Part shown: positions 37,649-47,084 of the stretch, piece by piece | Layout: each line of letters begins with the position of its first letter | Numbering within the stretch: the stretch's first letter is position 1 | The notes under the pieces: generated by a model | The model's database searches: none | What the model saw: only the letters and a program-made list of their open reading frames with translations | Told to the model about the DNA's origin: nothing | Made by a program: the position numbers and the translations under genes | Assembly (NCBI GenBank): GCA_903835005.1 | Contig: CAILLK010000108.1 | Coordinates: 17,352 to 81,351, forward strand | Reading direction: 5' to 3' | Source: an uncultured Bacteroidota bacterium | GTDB taxonomy: Bacteria; Bacteroidota; Bacteroidia; Chitinophagales; Chitinophagaceae | DNA: 64,000 nt

Positions 37649-39679
37649 ATGGTTCAATTTTTCCGTTTTGGGGTGGCTGTGGCTGCTGGTGTAGTATTAT
37701 TATCTTCGGGTGCGGTGGCGCAGGACCGGATGACGCCTGAACTGCTGTGGAGCCTGCACAGGGTGAGCGGCGACGGTGTGAGCTATAACGGGCATTCCTA
37801 TTATTATACTTCGAAAATTACCGACTGGAAGACCGAAAAAAGCCAGGTGCACCACTATAAGGTGGATGTGGCTGAGGGTACGCAGCGGGAATGGACTACC
37901 GAGGCGGGAAAGACCAATCTGCAGCGGTATGAAAAGACCTGGTATGCCAACTATGAAAACATACTTTATGAGAGTACTGACAGCGGCAGCAGCTGGAAGG
38001 AAATATATAATGGCCTGCAAGACGCCGAAAATGTATGGGTATCGCCAAACGGGAAATTTGTTGCTTATTCGAAAGAGGTGCTGATAAAACCAAGCCTGGG
38101 CACTGATATCTATGCCGACCTGCCCAATACTACTGCCCGGGTATATACCGACCTTATGTACCGGCACTGGGATACCTGGGAAGACGGCAAGTTTTCGCAC
38201 ATTTTTGTGGCAGATATTAAGACAGGCAAGGTGAAAGATATAATGGAAGATGAAGCGTATGACTGTCCGCAGAAACCTTTTGGTGGCGCTGAAGACCTGG
38301 CGTGGGCCAATGACAGTCATGGCTTTGTGTATGTATGCAAGAAGAAAACCGGTAAGGAATATGCACAGAGCACCAATACCGACCTCTACTTTTACAACCT
38401 GGAGAAAGCCAAGACTACCAACTGGACAGAAGGGATGGCGGGATATGATGTGAACCCGGTCTTCAGCAAGGATGGCCGCTACCTGGCCTGGCTGAGTATG
38501 AACAGGGATGGCTATGAGGCTGATAAGAATGACATAATAGTAATGAACCTGGAAACCAAGAACAAGGTAAACCTGACCAGCAACTGGGATGGCACCGTGG
38601 ATGGTTTTATATGGGGCAGCAAGGATGCTAAAATATATTTCAACGCGCCCTTTGAAGGTACACAGCAATTGTTTGAGATCAATTCGCCTGAGAGTGAGAA
38701 AGCCATACATCATGCCGAAATGATTACCAAGGGCAAGTGGGATGTGAGCAGCATACTGGGGCAGTGTGGTGAAGAGGTAATTGTGACCCGGTGCGATATG
38801 AACCATGCCAACGAAATTTATGCAGTGAAGCCAAAGTATGGCGATATGATACAGCTGAGTCATGAAAACGATAAGGCTTATCAGAACGTACAGATGAGCG
38901 AAACTAAGCTGCGGTCAATAACCACACCTGATGGATCTATACTGCATGCGTGGGTAATTTATCCGCCCAATTTTGACCCGGCAAAAAAGTACCCGACCTT
39001 GTTGTATTGCCAGGGCGGGCCACAAAGTGCGCTATCGCAGTTTTACAGTGTAAGGTGGAACTTTCAGCTGATGGCGGCACAGGGGTATATAATAGTAGCG
39101 CCTAACCGCCGGGGTATGCCGGGCTGGGGCGTAAAGTGGAATGAGGAAATAAGTAAAGACTGGGGTGGGGTGCCAATGTCGGATTACTTGTCGGCGATTG
39201 ATGACGTATGTAAGGAAAGCTATGTGGATAAAAGCCGGCTGGGCTGCGTAGGCGCAAGCTATGGCGGCTATAGTGTGTATTTGCTGGCTGGTATGCACAA
39301 CAACCGTTTTAAGAGCTTTATAGCACACGATGGTTTGTTCGACCTGAAGAGCTGGTATGGCACTACCGAGGAATTGTGGTTTGCCAACTGGGACCTGGGC
39401 GGACCATACTGGAAGTCGCCGGCACCGCTGAGCTATGACCGTTTTAACCCCAGCAACTTTGTGAATAAGTGGAATACCCCGATCATGATTATACAGGGCG
39501 GTCTGGACTACAGGGTGCCTGTAGAGCAAGGGCTGGAGGCTTTTCAGGCAGCGCAGCTGCATGGTGTAAAAAGCAAGTTGCTATACCTGCCGAATGAAAA
39601 CCACTGGGTGCTGCATCCGCAGAACGGGATAGCCTGGCAGCGGGAGTTTTTTAAGTGGCTGGATGAGACGCTGAAGTAG
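37649..39679 (+). CDS. exported S9 family peptidase (dipeptidyl peptidase IV-like)
   Basis: 676 residues with a signal peptide (cut near VAQD, about residue 25). The first 430 residues form a WD40-like/DPP-IV propeller; the C-terminal alpha/beta hydrolase carries the triad Ser537 (GASYGG), Asp620 (GGLDYRVP) and His652 (ENHWVL). The family releases dipeptides from proline- or other-penultimate oligopeptides in the periplasm and is central to peptide use by Bacteroidota. Base composition is markedly G-rich in third positions compared with its neighbours. Confidence 0.9.
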   Translation: MVQFFRFGVAVAAGVVLLSSGAVAQDRMTPELLWSLHRVSGDGVSYNGHSYYYTSKITDWKTEKSQVHHYKVDVAEGTQREWTTEAGKTNLQRYEKTWYANYENILYESTDSGSSWKEIYNGLQDAENVWVSPNGKFVAYSKEVLIKPSLGTDIYADLPNTTARVYTDLMYRHWDTWEDGKFSHIFVADIKTGKVKDIMEDEAYDCPQKPFGGAEDLAWANDSHGFVYVCKKKTGKEYAQSTNTDLYFYNLEKAKTTNWTEGMAGYDVNPVFSKDGRYLAWLSMNRDGYEADKNDIIVMNLETKNKVNLTSNWDGTVDGFIWGSKDAKIYFNAPFEGTQQLFEINSPESEKAIHHAEMITKGKWDVSSILGQCGEEVIVTRCDMNHANEIYAVKPKYGDMIQLSHENDKAYQNVQMSETKLRSITTPDGSILHAWVIYPPNFDPAKKYPTLLYCQGGPQSALSQFYSVRWNFQLMAAQGYIIVAPNRRGMPGWGVKWNEEISKDWGGVPMSDYLSAIDDVCKESYVDKSRLGCVGASYGGYSVYLLAGMHNNRFKSFIAHDGLFDLKSWYGTTEELWFANWDLGGPYWKSPAPLSYDRFNPSNFVNKWNTPIMIIQGGLDYRVPVEQGLEAFQAAQLHGVKSKLLYLPNENHWVLHPQNGIAWQREFFKWLDETLK

Positions 39680-39901
39680 TTCAGTTTGCGATTTTTAAAC
39701 GCCTAAGGGCGGCGGGATCGCAGAAAAGGCACAAAGGATAATGTATATATTTACATGGAACTCCTTCACAGTCCAATATATCTGGCATGTGAAAGTGCTA
39801 TAAACATATGACCTCGTGGGGTCGAATATAAATCAGGAATGACTTCTTAGTTAAGTAATAAGTTTCTGTCTTTGAAAATGAGGAAACAGCAAAGAGCTTC
39901 C

Positions 39902-42136
39902 TTATGTACCAGCCACATCCAGTTTACTCCATTTTAGGCGGAGGCTGTTGGTTACTACTGATACCGAACTCAGGGCCATTGCGGCTCCGGCGATCATGGG
40001 GTTGAGCAGGAAGCCATTTACAGGGTATAATGCTCCTGCAGCAAGAGGAATGCCGATAATGTTGTAGATAAAGGCCCAGAACAGGTTCTGGCGGATAACG
40101 CGCACTGTGCGGCGGGAGAGATTTAGGGCCCGCGGGATGAGGGTGAGATCGGAAGATATGAGGGTCATTTTAGCCACTTCCATGGCTACATCTGTGCCGC
40201 GACCCATGGCTATACTTATATCGGCCTGGGCCAGTGCCTGACTGTCGTTGATGCCATCGCCGGCCATGGCTACTATCCAGCCCAGGCTTTGCAGCTCTTT
40301 TATGTATTCCGATTTATCATTGGGTGAGCATTCGGCTTTAAAATCTGGTATTCCGGCCTCTTGCGCTATGAGTGTTGCGGTGTGAATGTTGTCGCCGGTG
40401 AGCATGAAAACAGATATACCCATATGCTGCAGAATCTTGATAGCCAAGCCCGCCTCCCGTTTTATTTTGTCGGCAATAGCTATGGCTGCAAGGGCATTGG
40501 CATGGTCGGCAAGCCACACCACCGTGCGCGATTCAGCGAGCCAGGTTTGTGCCTGGAGGGCCAGCTTCTCTGAAATTTTAATATTCATAGAAGCCAGCAA
40601 TTTGCTGTTTCCGGCAAAGTACAGATTACCGGCATAAAGCCCGGTAACACCGCTACCAGTAATACTGTCGAAAGATTTGATATTCACCGGTGGCGTTCCC
40701 AGCTCTGAAAAGAATGTGGTTACAGATGCTGCCAGCGGGTGCTGTGATTTTTGCTCCAGGCTGAAGAGGACTGATGATAGCATTGCGGCATCAGCACCGT
40801 CCTTCCAGGCTATATCTATTACCAGTGGCTTGCCTTCTGTGAGGGTGCCGGTTTTGTCGAGCACCACAGCGGATATTTTGTGGGCGGTTTCAAGGCTTTC
40901 GGCATCTTTTATGAGTATGCCGTTTTCGGCTCCTTTACCCACGCCGGCAATTATAGCCGTTGGTGTAGCAAGGCCCAGAGCACATGGGCAGGCTATCACC
41001 AACACAGTAACAAAGGCCATCAGCCCATGGTAAAAGCCATCTTCGCCGCCAAGTATCAGCCATAACACAAAACTGATTATGGCGCATGCGATAACCACCG
41101 GAACGAATATACCTGCAATTTTATCTACCAGATTTTGCACAGGGGCCTTGCTGCCCTGTGCTTCCTGCACTTTGCGGATGATGTGGGCCAGGAAGGTATT
41201 GCTGCCTACTTTTTCGGCCCTGAAGGTGAAACTGCCATTTTTGTTGATGGTACCACCGGTTACTTTATCGCCTTCCTTTTTTTCGGCAGGCATGGGTTCA
41301 CCGGTAAGCATACTTTCATCTACCCACGAGCTGCCTTCTGTAACAACGCCATCCACCGCAATTTTTTCGCCTGGTTTCACTATTATCAGGTCGTTGACCA
41401 TTACCTCTTTTACAGAGACGTACTCTTCTTCCTTGTCTTCTTTAAGCCGGGTTACCCAATCGGGTTGCAGGCCCATGAGTTTCTGTATAGCAGCAGAAGT
41501 ATTGGCCCTGGCGCGCTCCTCCAATAACTTACCCAGCAAGATAAATGCAATTACCACTGCCGAGGCTTCGAAATATACGTGTGGCTCCATATCGCGCTCG
41601 GTCCAGAACTCGGGGTAGACTACATTGAAAACACTGAAGAGGTAGGCCACACCGGTACTTACAGCAACAAGCGTATCCATATTGGCTGTGAAGTGGCGGG
41701 CCTGCATCCATGCGCCCATAAAGAACTGCCTGCCGAAAACAAATACTACCGGAGTAGCCAGGGCCCACATGATATAATTGGCATAAGGGATATTCATGGC
41801 CAGCATACTGATAACGACTACAGGTATGGAAAATACGATTGCCCAGGTAGTTTTGAGCCTCAGTGCCAGGTAATTCAACCGGTTGCGTTCCTGAATTTTT
41901 TCAGGGGTGTTTTCGTCCTCTTTTATCAGCAGATCATAGCCGGTTTTCTGAACTGCCTTTTTTATTATTGTAAGATCTGCCGAAATGGTATCGTATTCAA
42001 CAAGAGCTGTATTATTGGCAAAGTTTACACCGGCTTTTAAAACTCCTTTCTGGTTTTTGAGGGTTTGTTCCACATTGAGTGCGCAGGCAGCACAATGCAT
42101 ACCGGTTACAGGAAAGGTTTTTATAATTGCACTCAT
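39902..42136 (-). CDS. copA: copper-translocating P1B-type ATPase
   Basis: 744 residues. A single heavy-metal-associated domain holds the GMHCAAC metal site (Cys15 and Cys18). The transmembrane metal motif is CPCALG, the phosphorylation site DKTGTLT and the hinge [17 protein letters not shown] and the HMA cysteines point to Cu(I) export. No chaperone, copper regulator or other resistance gene adjoins it; a small palindrome upstream could be an operator. Confidence 0.94.
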   Translation of the reverse strand: MSAIIKTFPVTGMHCAACALNVEQTLKNQKGVLKAGVNFANNTALVEYDTISADLTIIKKAVQKTGYDLLIKEDENTPEKIQERNRLNYLALRLKTTWAIVFSIPVVVISMLAMNIPYANYIMWALATPVVFVFGRQFFMGAWMQARHFTANMDTLVAVSTGVAYLFSVFNVVYPEFWTERDMEPHVYFEASAVVIAFILLGKLLEERARANTSAAIQKLMGLQPDWVTRLKEDKEEEYVSVKEVMVNDLIIVKPGEKIAVDGVVTEGSSWVDESMLTGEPMPAEKKEGDKVTGGTINKNGSFTFRAEKVGSNTFLAHIIRKVQEAQGSKAPVQNLVDKIAGIFVPVVIACAIISFVLWLILGGEDGFYHGLMAFVTVLVIACPCALGLATPTAIIAGVGKGAENGILIKDAESLETAHKISAVVLDKTGTLTEGKPLVIDIAWKDGADAAMLSSVLFSLEQKSQHPLAASVTTFFSELGTPPVNIKSFDSITGSGVTGLYAGNLYFAGNSKLLASMNIKISEKLALQAQTWLAESRTVVWLADHANALAAIAIADKIKREAGLAIKILQHMGISVFMLTGDNIHTATLIAQEAGIPDFKAECSPNDKSEYIKELQSLGWIVAMAGDGINDSQALAQADISIAMGRGTDVAMEVAKMTLISSDLTLIPRALNLSRRTVRVIRQNLFWAFIYNIIGIPLAAGALYPVNGFLLNPMIAGAAMALSSVSVVTNSLRLKWSKLDVAGT

Positions 42137-42164
42137 ATACTATTCAGCAGCATTGTTACGATGC

Positions 42165-42180
42165 AGGTTAAAATTAACCT
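42165..42180. promoter_or_regulatory. possible operator upstream of copA
   Basis: AGGTTAA-AA-TTAACCT, seven-base arms around two A, about 29 bases before the copA start. On the minus strand it overlaps TAATTTTA, one base from the TAnnTTTG consensus, a suitable place for a metal-responsive repressor. Confidence 0.3.
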
Positions 42181-42261
42181 AATAGCCGGAAAGATAGGCT
42201 ATAGCACGTTAATAAATAATGATACCGGTTAGTATTGTGTGGCCACGCGGTTTACCTGATT

Positions 42262-43032
42262 CTAATTATTTTTACCTGCAGCTTTACTGTACATGTATAT
42301 TTTGCTGTACTTGACAAAGGTTGCATAGGCCGATAACCTGCAGACTATGTAGCCTGAATATCCATCGAGGAAGCCAAGCCGGAGGAAAAAATCGGAAAAG
42401 AAATGCCATCCAGGTGAAACAATAATTTTCAGAAGGCTTGTTTTACGGCCATTGGCAACAGCATCTGCAGCGGCCAGCTCGGTATACTTTTCTATCTTTT
42501 TCACATGCTCGGATACGGAGTTAAAACTGTAATGCAGAAGGTCGCCTTTCAGGTTGCCTTTTTTAGCATTGTCAGCAGCAAGGGACCAGTATTCATGCAC
42601 CTTTTTTTCCAGCCACCTGCCTTTTGTCCGGTCGAAAAGGCGGGTTTGTTTATCGGGATACCAGCCGCTATGCCTGATCCATTTACCACAATAATTGGTT
42701 AGCCGTGGCATATGATAAACACTGTATTGAGGATTGTTTTTTACTTCAAGGATGCTTTGAGTTAATTGGTCTGATAATTCTTCATCAGCATCGAGAGATA
42801 ATATCCAGTTATTGGATGCTTGTTGCACAGCAAAGTTTTTTTGCTGGCCATAACCAGCAAATTCATGCTGGATTAACCGCGCATCAAATTGTTGGGCAAC
42901 GGTCCGGGTATTATCCGTGGAATAACTATCTACAACAATAATTTCATCGGCTACAGCCTGTGCAGATTTAAGGCAGCGGGCCAGGTTTTTCTCTTCATTA
43001 AAAGTTATAATTACAACACTGATTTTTTCCAT
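42262..43032 (-). CDS. glycosyltransferase family 2 (lipopolysaccharide core type)
   Basis: 256 residues. The GT-A fold begins ISVVIITFNEEKNLARCL, and the DxD metal motif is in LSLDADEELSD. CGKWIRHSGWYPDKQTRLFDR is the signature of the WaaE/KdtX-like branch that adds sugars to the lipopolysaccharide inner core. A hydrophobic C-terminal part may associate with the membrane. A TATTTTTG box lies about 55 bases upstream (43086-43093 on the minus strand). Confidence 0.87.
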   Translation of the reverse strand: MEKISVVIITFNEEKNLARCLKSAQAVADEIIVVDSYSTDNTRTVAQQFDARLIQHEFAGYGQQKNFAVQQASNNWILSLDADEELSDQLTQSILEVKNNPQYSVYHMPRLTNYCGKWIRHSGWYPDKQTRLFDRTKGRWLEKKVHEYWSLAADNAKKGNLKGDLLHYSFNSVSEHVKKIEKYTELAAADAVANGRKTSLLKIIVSPGWHFFSDFFLRLGFLDGYSGYIVCRLSAYATFVKYSKIYMYSKAAGKNN

Positions 43033-43293
43033 TCTTAATTAGCGGGATAATGGCCTTATGATTAAAGTATTGCAATAAAATTAGTCAAAAATAAAGTAAA
43101 GGGAAGCAAAAAGATAGGTTTAAAACCAGGAAGTTATATCCAACCAAAATGTTAGTTGCCGGTTATAAAAAATAATTATTAGCAACTTTGGAAAACTATC
43201 CGAAGGTAATTATGTTTATTCGCAATGTTATATTTAAATAAATATAGTAGATTCTGTAGGATAATTATGTTATTGTTTTGCTAATAGCGCTTG

Positions 43294-43758
43294 TCAGGAG
43301 AGCAGTTTTTGCCTGAGGAGGAACTCCAATTGCTCGTTGGAAACAGTGAGTTTACTGTTGAGTTCTTTCTCCGCAATACGCTCATTATATACATCATAAG
43401 CAGCTGCTATAACCATATCCAACTCCTCTTCATTCCATGGTTTTGTGAGGTAATGATAGATCTTCCCTTTATTTATAGCATCTACCACTGCGCTCATATC
43501 GGTATAGCCGGTTAATAATATCCTTACAGGGTCTGGAAACTCCTCCAGGATTGACTCAAGAAACTCTACACCAGTCATTTGTGGCATTCTCTGATCAGTA
43601 ATGATGATGTTGACAGGACTGGTGCTCAACTTTTTTTTTGCTTCCTCGCCACTAATTGCCGTAAGTATATTATATTTAGTGCGAAAAACAGCCTTAAATG
43701 AAATGAGGTTGTTTATTTCGTCATCGACATATAATATGTTTATTTTATGAACTGACAT
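43294..43758 (-). CDS. single-domain response regulator
   Basis: 154 residues: a receiver domain (ILYVDDEINN, phospho-acceptor Asp55 in ITDQRMP, LLTGYTD and the KPW lysine) followed by a short coiled-coil tail of about 35 residues with no output domain. It is paralogous to the receiver of the protein at 49245. It is divergent from the GNAT-like gene, 180 bases away, and is likely part of the same signalling locus. Confidence 0.88.
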   Translation of the reverse strand: MSVHKINILYVDDEINNLISFKAVFRTKYNILTAISGEEAKKKLSTSPVNIIITDQRMPQMTGVEFLESILEEFPDPVRILLTGYTDMSAVVDAINKGKIYHYLTKPWNEEELDMVIAAAYDVYNERIAEKELNSKLTVSNEQLEFLLRQKLLS

Positions 43759-43794
43759 ACCAACCTATTAAGAAGCTCCCTAAATTTGTGACAA

Positions 43795-43802
43795 CAAAGA
43801 TA
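43795..43802 (-). promoter_or_regulatory. -7 box of the response regulator gene
   Basis: TATCTTTG on the minus strand, 36 bases before the ATG at 43758, in the divergent region shared with the signalling cluster. No matching box is clear on the plus strand. Confidence 0.5.
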
Positions 43803-43938
43803 CAATTTAGATTTGTGAAAGAAAGCGATTGTAATGGTACAAAAATAATATTTTTATTAAAAGCAATGATTGTTTAGTTTTTTACATTACGTATGCAATT
43901 TGTATTATTATTTATACATTATTATTAGTAGAAAATTA

Positions 43939-44646
43939 TTGGAACAATTTAAATTAGTCATTCGTGTATTCAGAGCCAAAGATGATCTTGTCTCTTGTGA
44001 AAAATATGTGGAAGGTCATACAAAAGTGCTCCGGATTTATGGTATTTCCATGATTACTTCAGCCAAAGTAAAATGGTTTGATGATCCGGATACTTATGTT
44101 ATCATGGTAGAGTCGGAAAACGGAGATAAGATATACGGAGGCGCCCGGATACAAGTTGCCAAGGGAAATCTCGCATTGCCAATTGAAGATGCACTAACTA
44201 AATTTGACAACAACATACATAAGTATGTAGCTGACCGGATTCCGAATGGAGTAGGTGAGTTATGTGGTTTATGGAATTCAAGAGAGGTAGCCGGCCTGGG
44301 AGTAGGAAGTATTTATTTAGGCAGGGTGGGGGTAGCTCTGGCAATGCAATTGAAACTGGCAAATCTTTATGCTTTATGTGCTCCGGCTACAGTAAATAAT
44401 TGCATGAGAGTAGGGTTTCTGGTAGATGAAAGACTTGGAAATGATGGCGCGTTTTTTTATCCAAAAGAAGGACTTGTTGCAACCGCTGTTATACTTTCAG
44501 ATGTGCAGGAATTGTCAACAGCAGAGCCGAGTGAGCGGAGCAAAATATTTGAACTGAGCCGATCACCTATCCAGCATAAGTTTGAAATATCGCCAAGACA
44601 AAAGGAAATTGAGATAGATTATAATCTCAGTATTCAGGATATTTAG
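43939..44646 (+). CDS. GNAT-fold / autoinducer-synthase-like protein
   Basis: About 235 residues from a TTG at 43939 (EQFKLVIRVFRAKDDL); the frame has no ATG until residue 38, and an upstream TTG at 43870 would add an unlikely hydrophobic leader. The segment LCGLWNSREVAGLGVGSIYLG, a helix, LYALCAPATVNNCMRVGF and a trailing strand resemble the acyltransferase core of N-acyl amino acid and acyl-homoserine-lactone synthases. I do not recognise a named family. The ThiF-nitroreductase fusion follows after 53 bases, and a sensor kinase and receivers follow that, which suggests a made and sensed small molecule. Confidence 0.6.
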   Translation: MEQFKLVIRVFRAKDDLVSCEKYVEGHTKVLRIYGISMITSAKVKWFDDPDTYVIMVESENGDKIYGGARIQVAKGNLALPIEDALTKFDNNIHKYVADRIPNGVGELCGLWNSREVAGLGVGSIYLGRVGVALAMQLKLANLYALCAPATVNNCMRVGFLVDERLGNDGAFFYPKEGLVATAVILSDVQELSTAEPSERSKIFELSRSPIQHKFEISPRQKEIEIDYNLSIQDI

Positions 44647-44699
44647 TGTTAATGATAGAAAACGCCTGATTTTTTGATAAAAGAAAATTTACAGATAAA

Positions 44700-47018
44700 G
44701 TGGACTCAAATATTGAAATATTAAGGGAACAAAACAGGCTGCTCAATCAAATTTATCAACCTGTTTTTTTCAGGTTGACTGTAGAGGAGGACAAAAGCCG
44801 ATTCAATGGATTAATTGAGTCTACTAAGGTTTTTGTTTCGGACGAAATTTATGATCAGCTGAAAGAACTGATTAAAAGCAGGCATCCGTATGCAGATTTC
44901 AAGGCAGCGGATTATGAATCTCATATCAGCAAACATCTGAACGGTTATGCTATAAACGAGTATGGTGTATGGGTATACTATCCCTGGTCAAACAGACTGG
45001 TACACCTGCTTGACGAAACAGAATTTATTGAATTGCGCACATCGGCAAACAAAAATAAGATTACGATTGCCGAGCGTACTATACTGGCCGGTAAAAAAGT
45101 GGGTGTTATCGGGTTATCGGTAGGGCAATCTGTATCCGTTACCCTTGCATTGGAGCGGGGATGTGGGGAGTTGCGGCTGGCTGACTTTGACACACTTGAA
45201 CTGAATAATCTGAACAGGATACGCACGGGAGTTCACAATCTTGGTATTTACAAAGCATATTCTGTAGCCCGCGAGATAGCGGAAATAGACCCTTTTTTTA
45301 AAGTGGTCTGCTTTACTGAAGGGATTACTGAAGAAAATATCAATGAGTTTTTAACCGGTGGCGGAAAGCTGGATGTGGTAATTGATGAGTGCGACAGTGT
45401 AAACATCAAAATACTTTGCCGGATAAAAGCAAAAGCCCTGCATATACCAGTTCTTATGGAAGCAAGCGACCGGGGTACTTTTGATGTGGAGCGTTACGAC
45501 CTGCATCCTGAAATGCCGATCATGCATGGATGGCTCGATCACCTGGAACTGGATTTTGAGGTACTGAAAAACTTAAAAACCAATGAAGAAAAGGTGCCTT
45601 ATATGCTGCCCATTTCTGGGCTGGAGACATTATCGGCACGGATGAGGGCATCCATGATTGAGTTGAAGAGCACTATTACTACCTGGCCTCAGCTGGCAAC
45701 AGCCGTAACCCTGGGCGGTGCATTGGCGGCTGATACCTGCCGTCGCATTTTCCTTGATCAGTTTACCGATTCGGGCAGATACTTTATAGATCTGGAATCA
45801 CTGATACCAGATACAAGGCCCGGGAAAGAATTTATTCCTGCAGTTCATAAACCTGCCCTTACAATTGAACGAATGGAAGAACTGGCTGAGCTGGTTATAA
45901 ACAGTTTGCCAGCATGTAGTTTGATTCTTAATGAAAACCAAGTAAGCGAACTGGTTACAGAAGCTATAAAAGCGCCATCGGCAGGTAATTCCCAGCCTTG
46001 GAAATGGTATTTCAACAAGGGATATTTATTGCTGTTTTATGAAGATACCGGCATATTATCCTTTGGCGATCATAGCCGCAGGGCATCGTGCCTGGCCCTG
46101 GGTGCGGCAATTGAGAACCTGGAACTGACGGCTTATCACAAAGGTATTAAAACCGGATTACATGCCTTCCCGCTAAACGACCAATCACAGCTGGCTGCGG
46201 CTTTTACTTTTTCGGAGCATGCGCAAGACAGCAATAATTATGCATATGGGCATCTTGTAAATTATATTGATGAGCGGCAAACCAACCGGAACACCGGTAC
46301 CAGGGAAAATATTGCAGACGATGTATTGATGAAAATAACTGAAGCTGCCGCCAGTGTGCCCGGGGCTTCGTTGATTTTGAAAAATACTGCAGAGGAAATA
46401 AATACCATGGCCGCTCTGAACGGTAGCGCGGAACGACTGAAATTACTACATCCGGAAGGCCATTTTGAATTTTTTGAAAAGGAATTAATATGGGATGATA
46501 AGGATGACAATAACCGGAAAGACGGAATTAATCTAAGCGGGTTATGTATTTCTGGCCAGGAGCAAATAGCCTTGAAAATGATCAGAAGCCCCGAGGCCAT
46601 AAAATTACTTGCTGATTGGAATGGGGGGCGTGCACTGGAATATATAGGAAGGCGCTCGGTTGCGACCTCATCGGCAATAGGGCTTATTGCAATGCCAGAC
46701 AGCTCGGCAGTTAGTTACCTAAACGGCGGAAGGGCCATGCAGCGCATGTGGCTGACTGCACAGCAAAATGGAATAGCGGTGCAGCCATTAATGACGCCGC
46801 TGGTATTTTCAGAAAATTACCCTACCCGGTCAGATAACAGGGTTTCCGGAATTATGCAGGAAGAAATAAATATATTGAATGAAAAAATTAAAGCATTATT
46901 TCATGAAGTACAGCATATGGGAAGGATATTTTTATTTAAATTAAGTGTTGCTGAAAAGCCTAATGTAAAATCTTATCGCAAAGGAGTGGATGAAGTGTTG
47001 TATTTTGCAAACAAATAG
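44700..47018 (+). CDS. Rv1355c-type ThiF adenylyltransferase - nitroreductase fusion
   Basis: 772 residues. After about 100 residues of unclear fold comes an E1/ThiF-like nucleotide-binding domain (VGVIGLSVGQSVSVTLALERG near 134, then LADFDTLELNNLNR), normally used to adenylate a C-terminal carboxylate. From about 390 a nitroreductase-like flavoprotein domain follows, with APSAGNSQPWKW near 427. The order matches the Rv1355c family. The start is GTG at 44700. Product unknown; a flavin-dependent oxidation joined to adenylation suggests processing of a peptide or amino-acid-derived substrate. Confidence 0.82.
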   Translation: MDSNIEILREQNRLLNQIYQPVFFRLTVEEDKSRFNGLIESTKVFVSDEIYDQLKELIKSRHPYADFKAADYESHISKHLNGYAINEYGVWVYYPWSNRLVHLLDETEFIELRTSANKNKITIAERTILAGKKVGVIGLSVGQSVSVTLALERGCGELRLADFDTLELNNLNRIRTGVHNLGIYKAYSVAREIAEIDPFFKVVCFTEGITEENINEFLTGGGKLDVVIDECDSVNIKILCRIKAKALHIPVLMEASDRGTFDVERYDLHPEMPIMHGWLDHLELDFEVLKNLKTNEEKVPYMLPISGLETLSARMRASMIELKSTITTWPQLATAVTLGGALAADTCRRIFLDQFTDSGRYFIDLESLIPDTRPGKEFIPAVHKPALTIERMEELAELVINSLPACSLILNENQVSELVTEAIKAPSAGNSQPWKWYFNKGYLLLFYEDTGILSFGDHSRRASCLALGAAIENLELTAYHKGIKTGLHAFPLNDQSQLAAAFTFSEHAQDSNNYAYGHLVNYIDERQTNRNTGTRENIADDVLMKITEAAASVPGASLILKNTAEEINTMAALNGSAERLKLLHPEGHFEFFEKELIWDDKDDNNRKDGINLSGLCISGQEQIALKMIRSPEAIKLLADWNGGRALEYIGRRSVATSSAIGLIAMPDSSAVSYLNGGRAMQRMWLTAQQNGIAVQPLMTPLVFSENYPTRSDNRVSGIMQEEINILNEKIKALFHEVQHMGRIFLFKLSVAEKPNVKSYRKGVDEVLYFANK

Positions 47019-47084
47019 TTCGGATAGTTGAAATATCCGGACCAATGAGAAATTTACCATTCAATTTTGAAATTAAGTTGCTTC

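Noticed and set aside
39680..39901. Hidden gene between the S9 peptidase and copA
   Set aside because: No open frame of useful length and no promoter; a short GACC/GGTC hairpin is the only structure.
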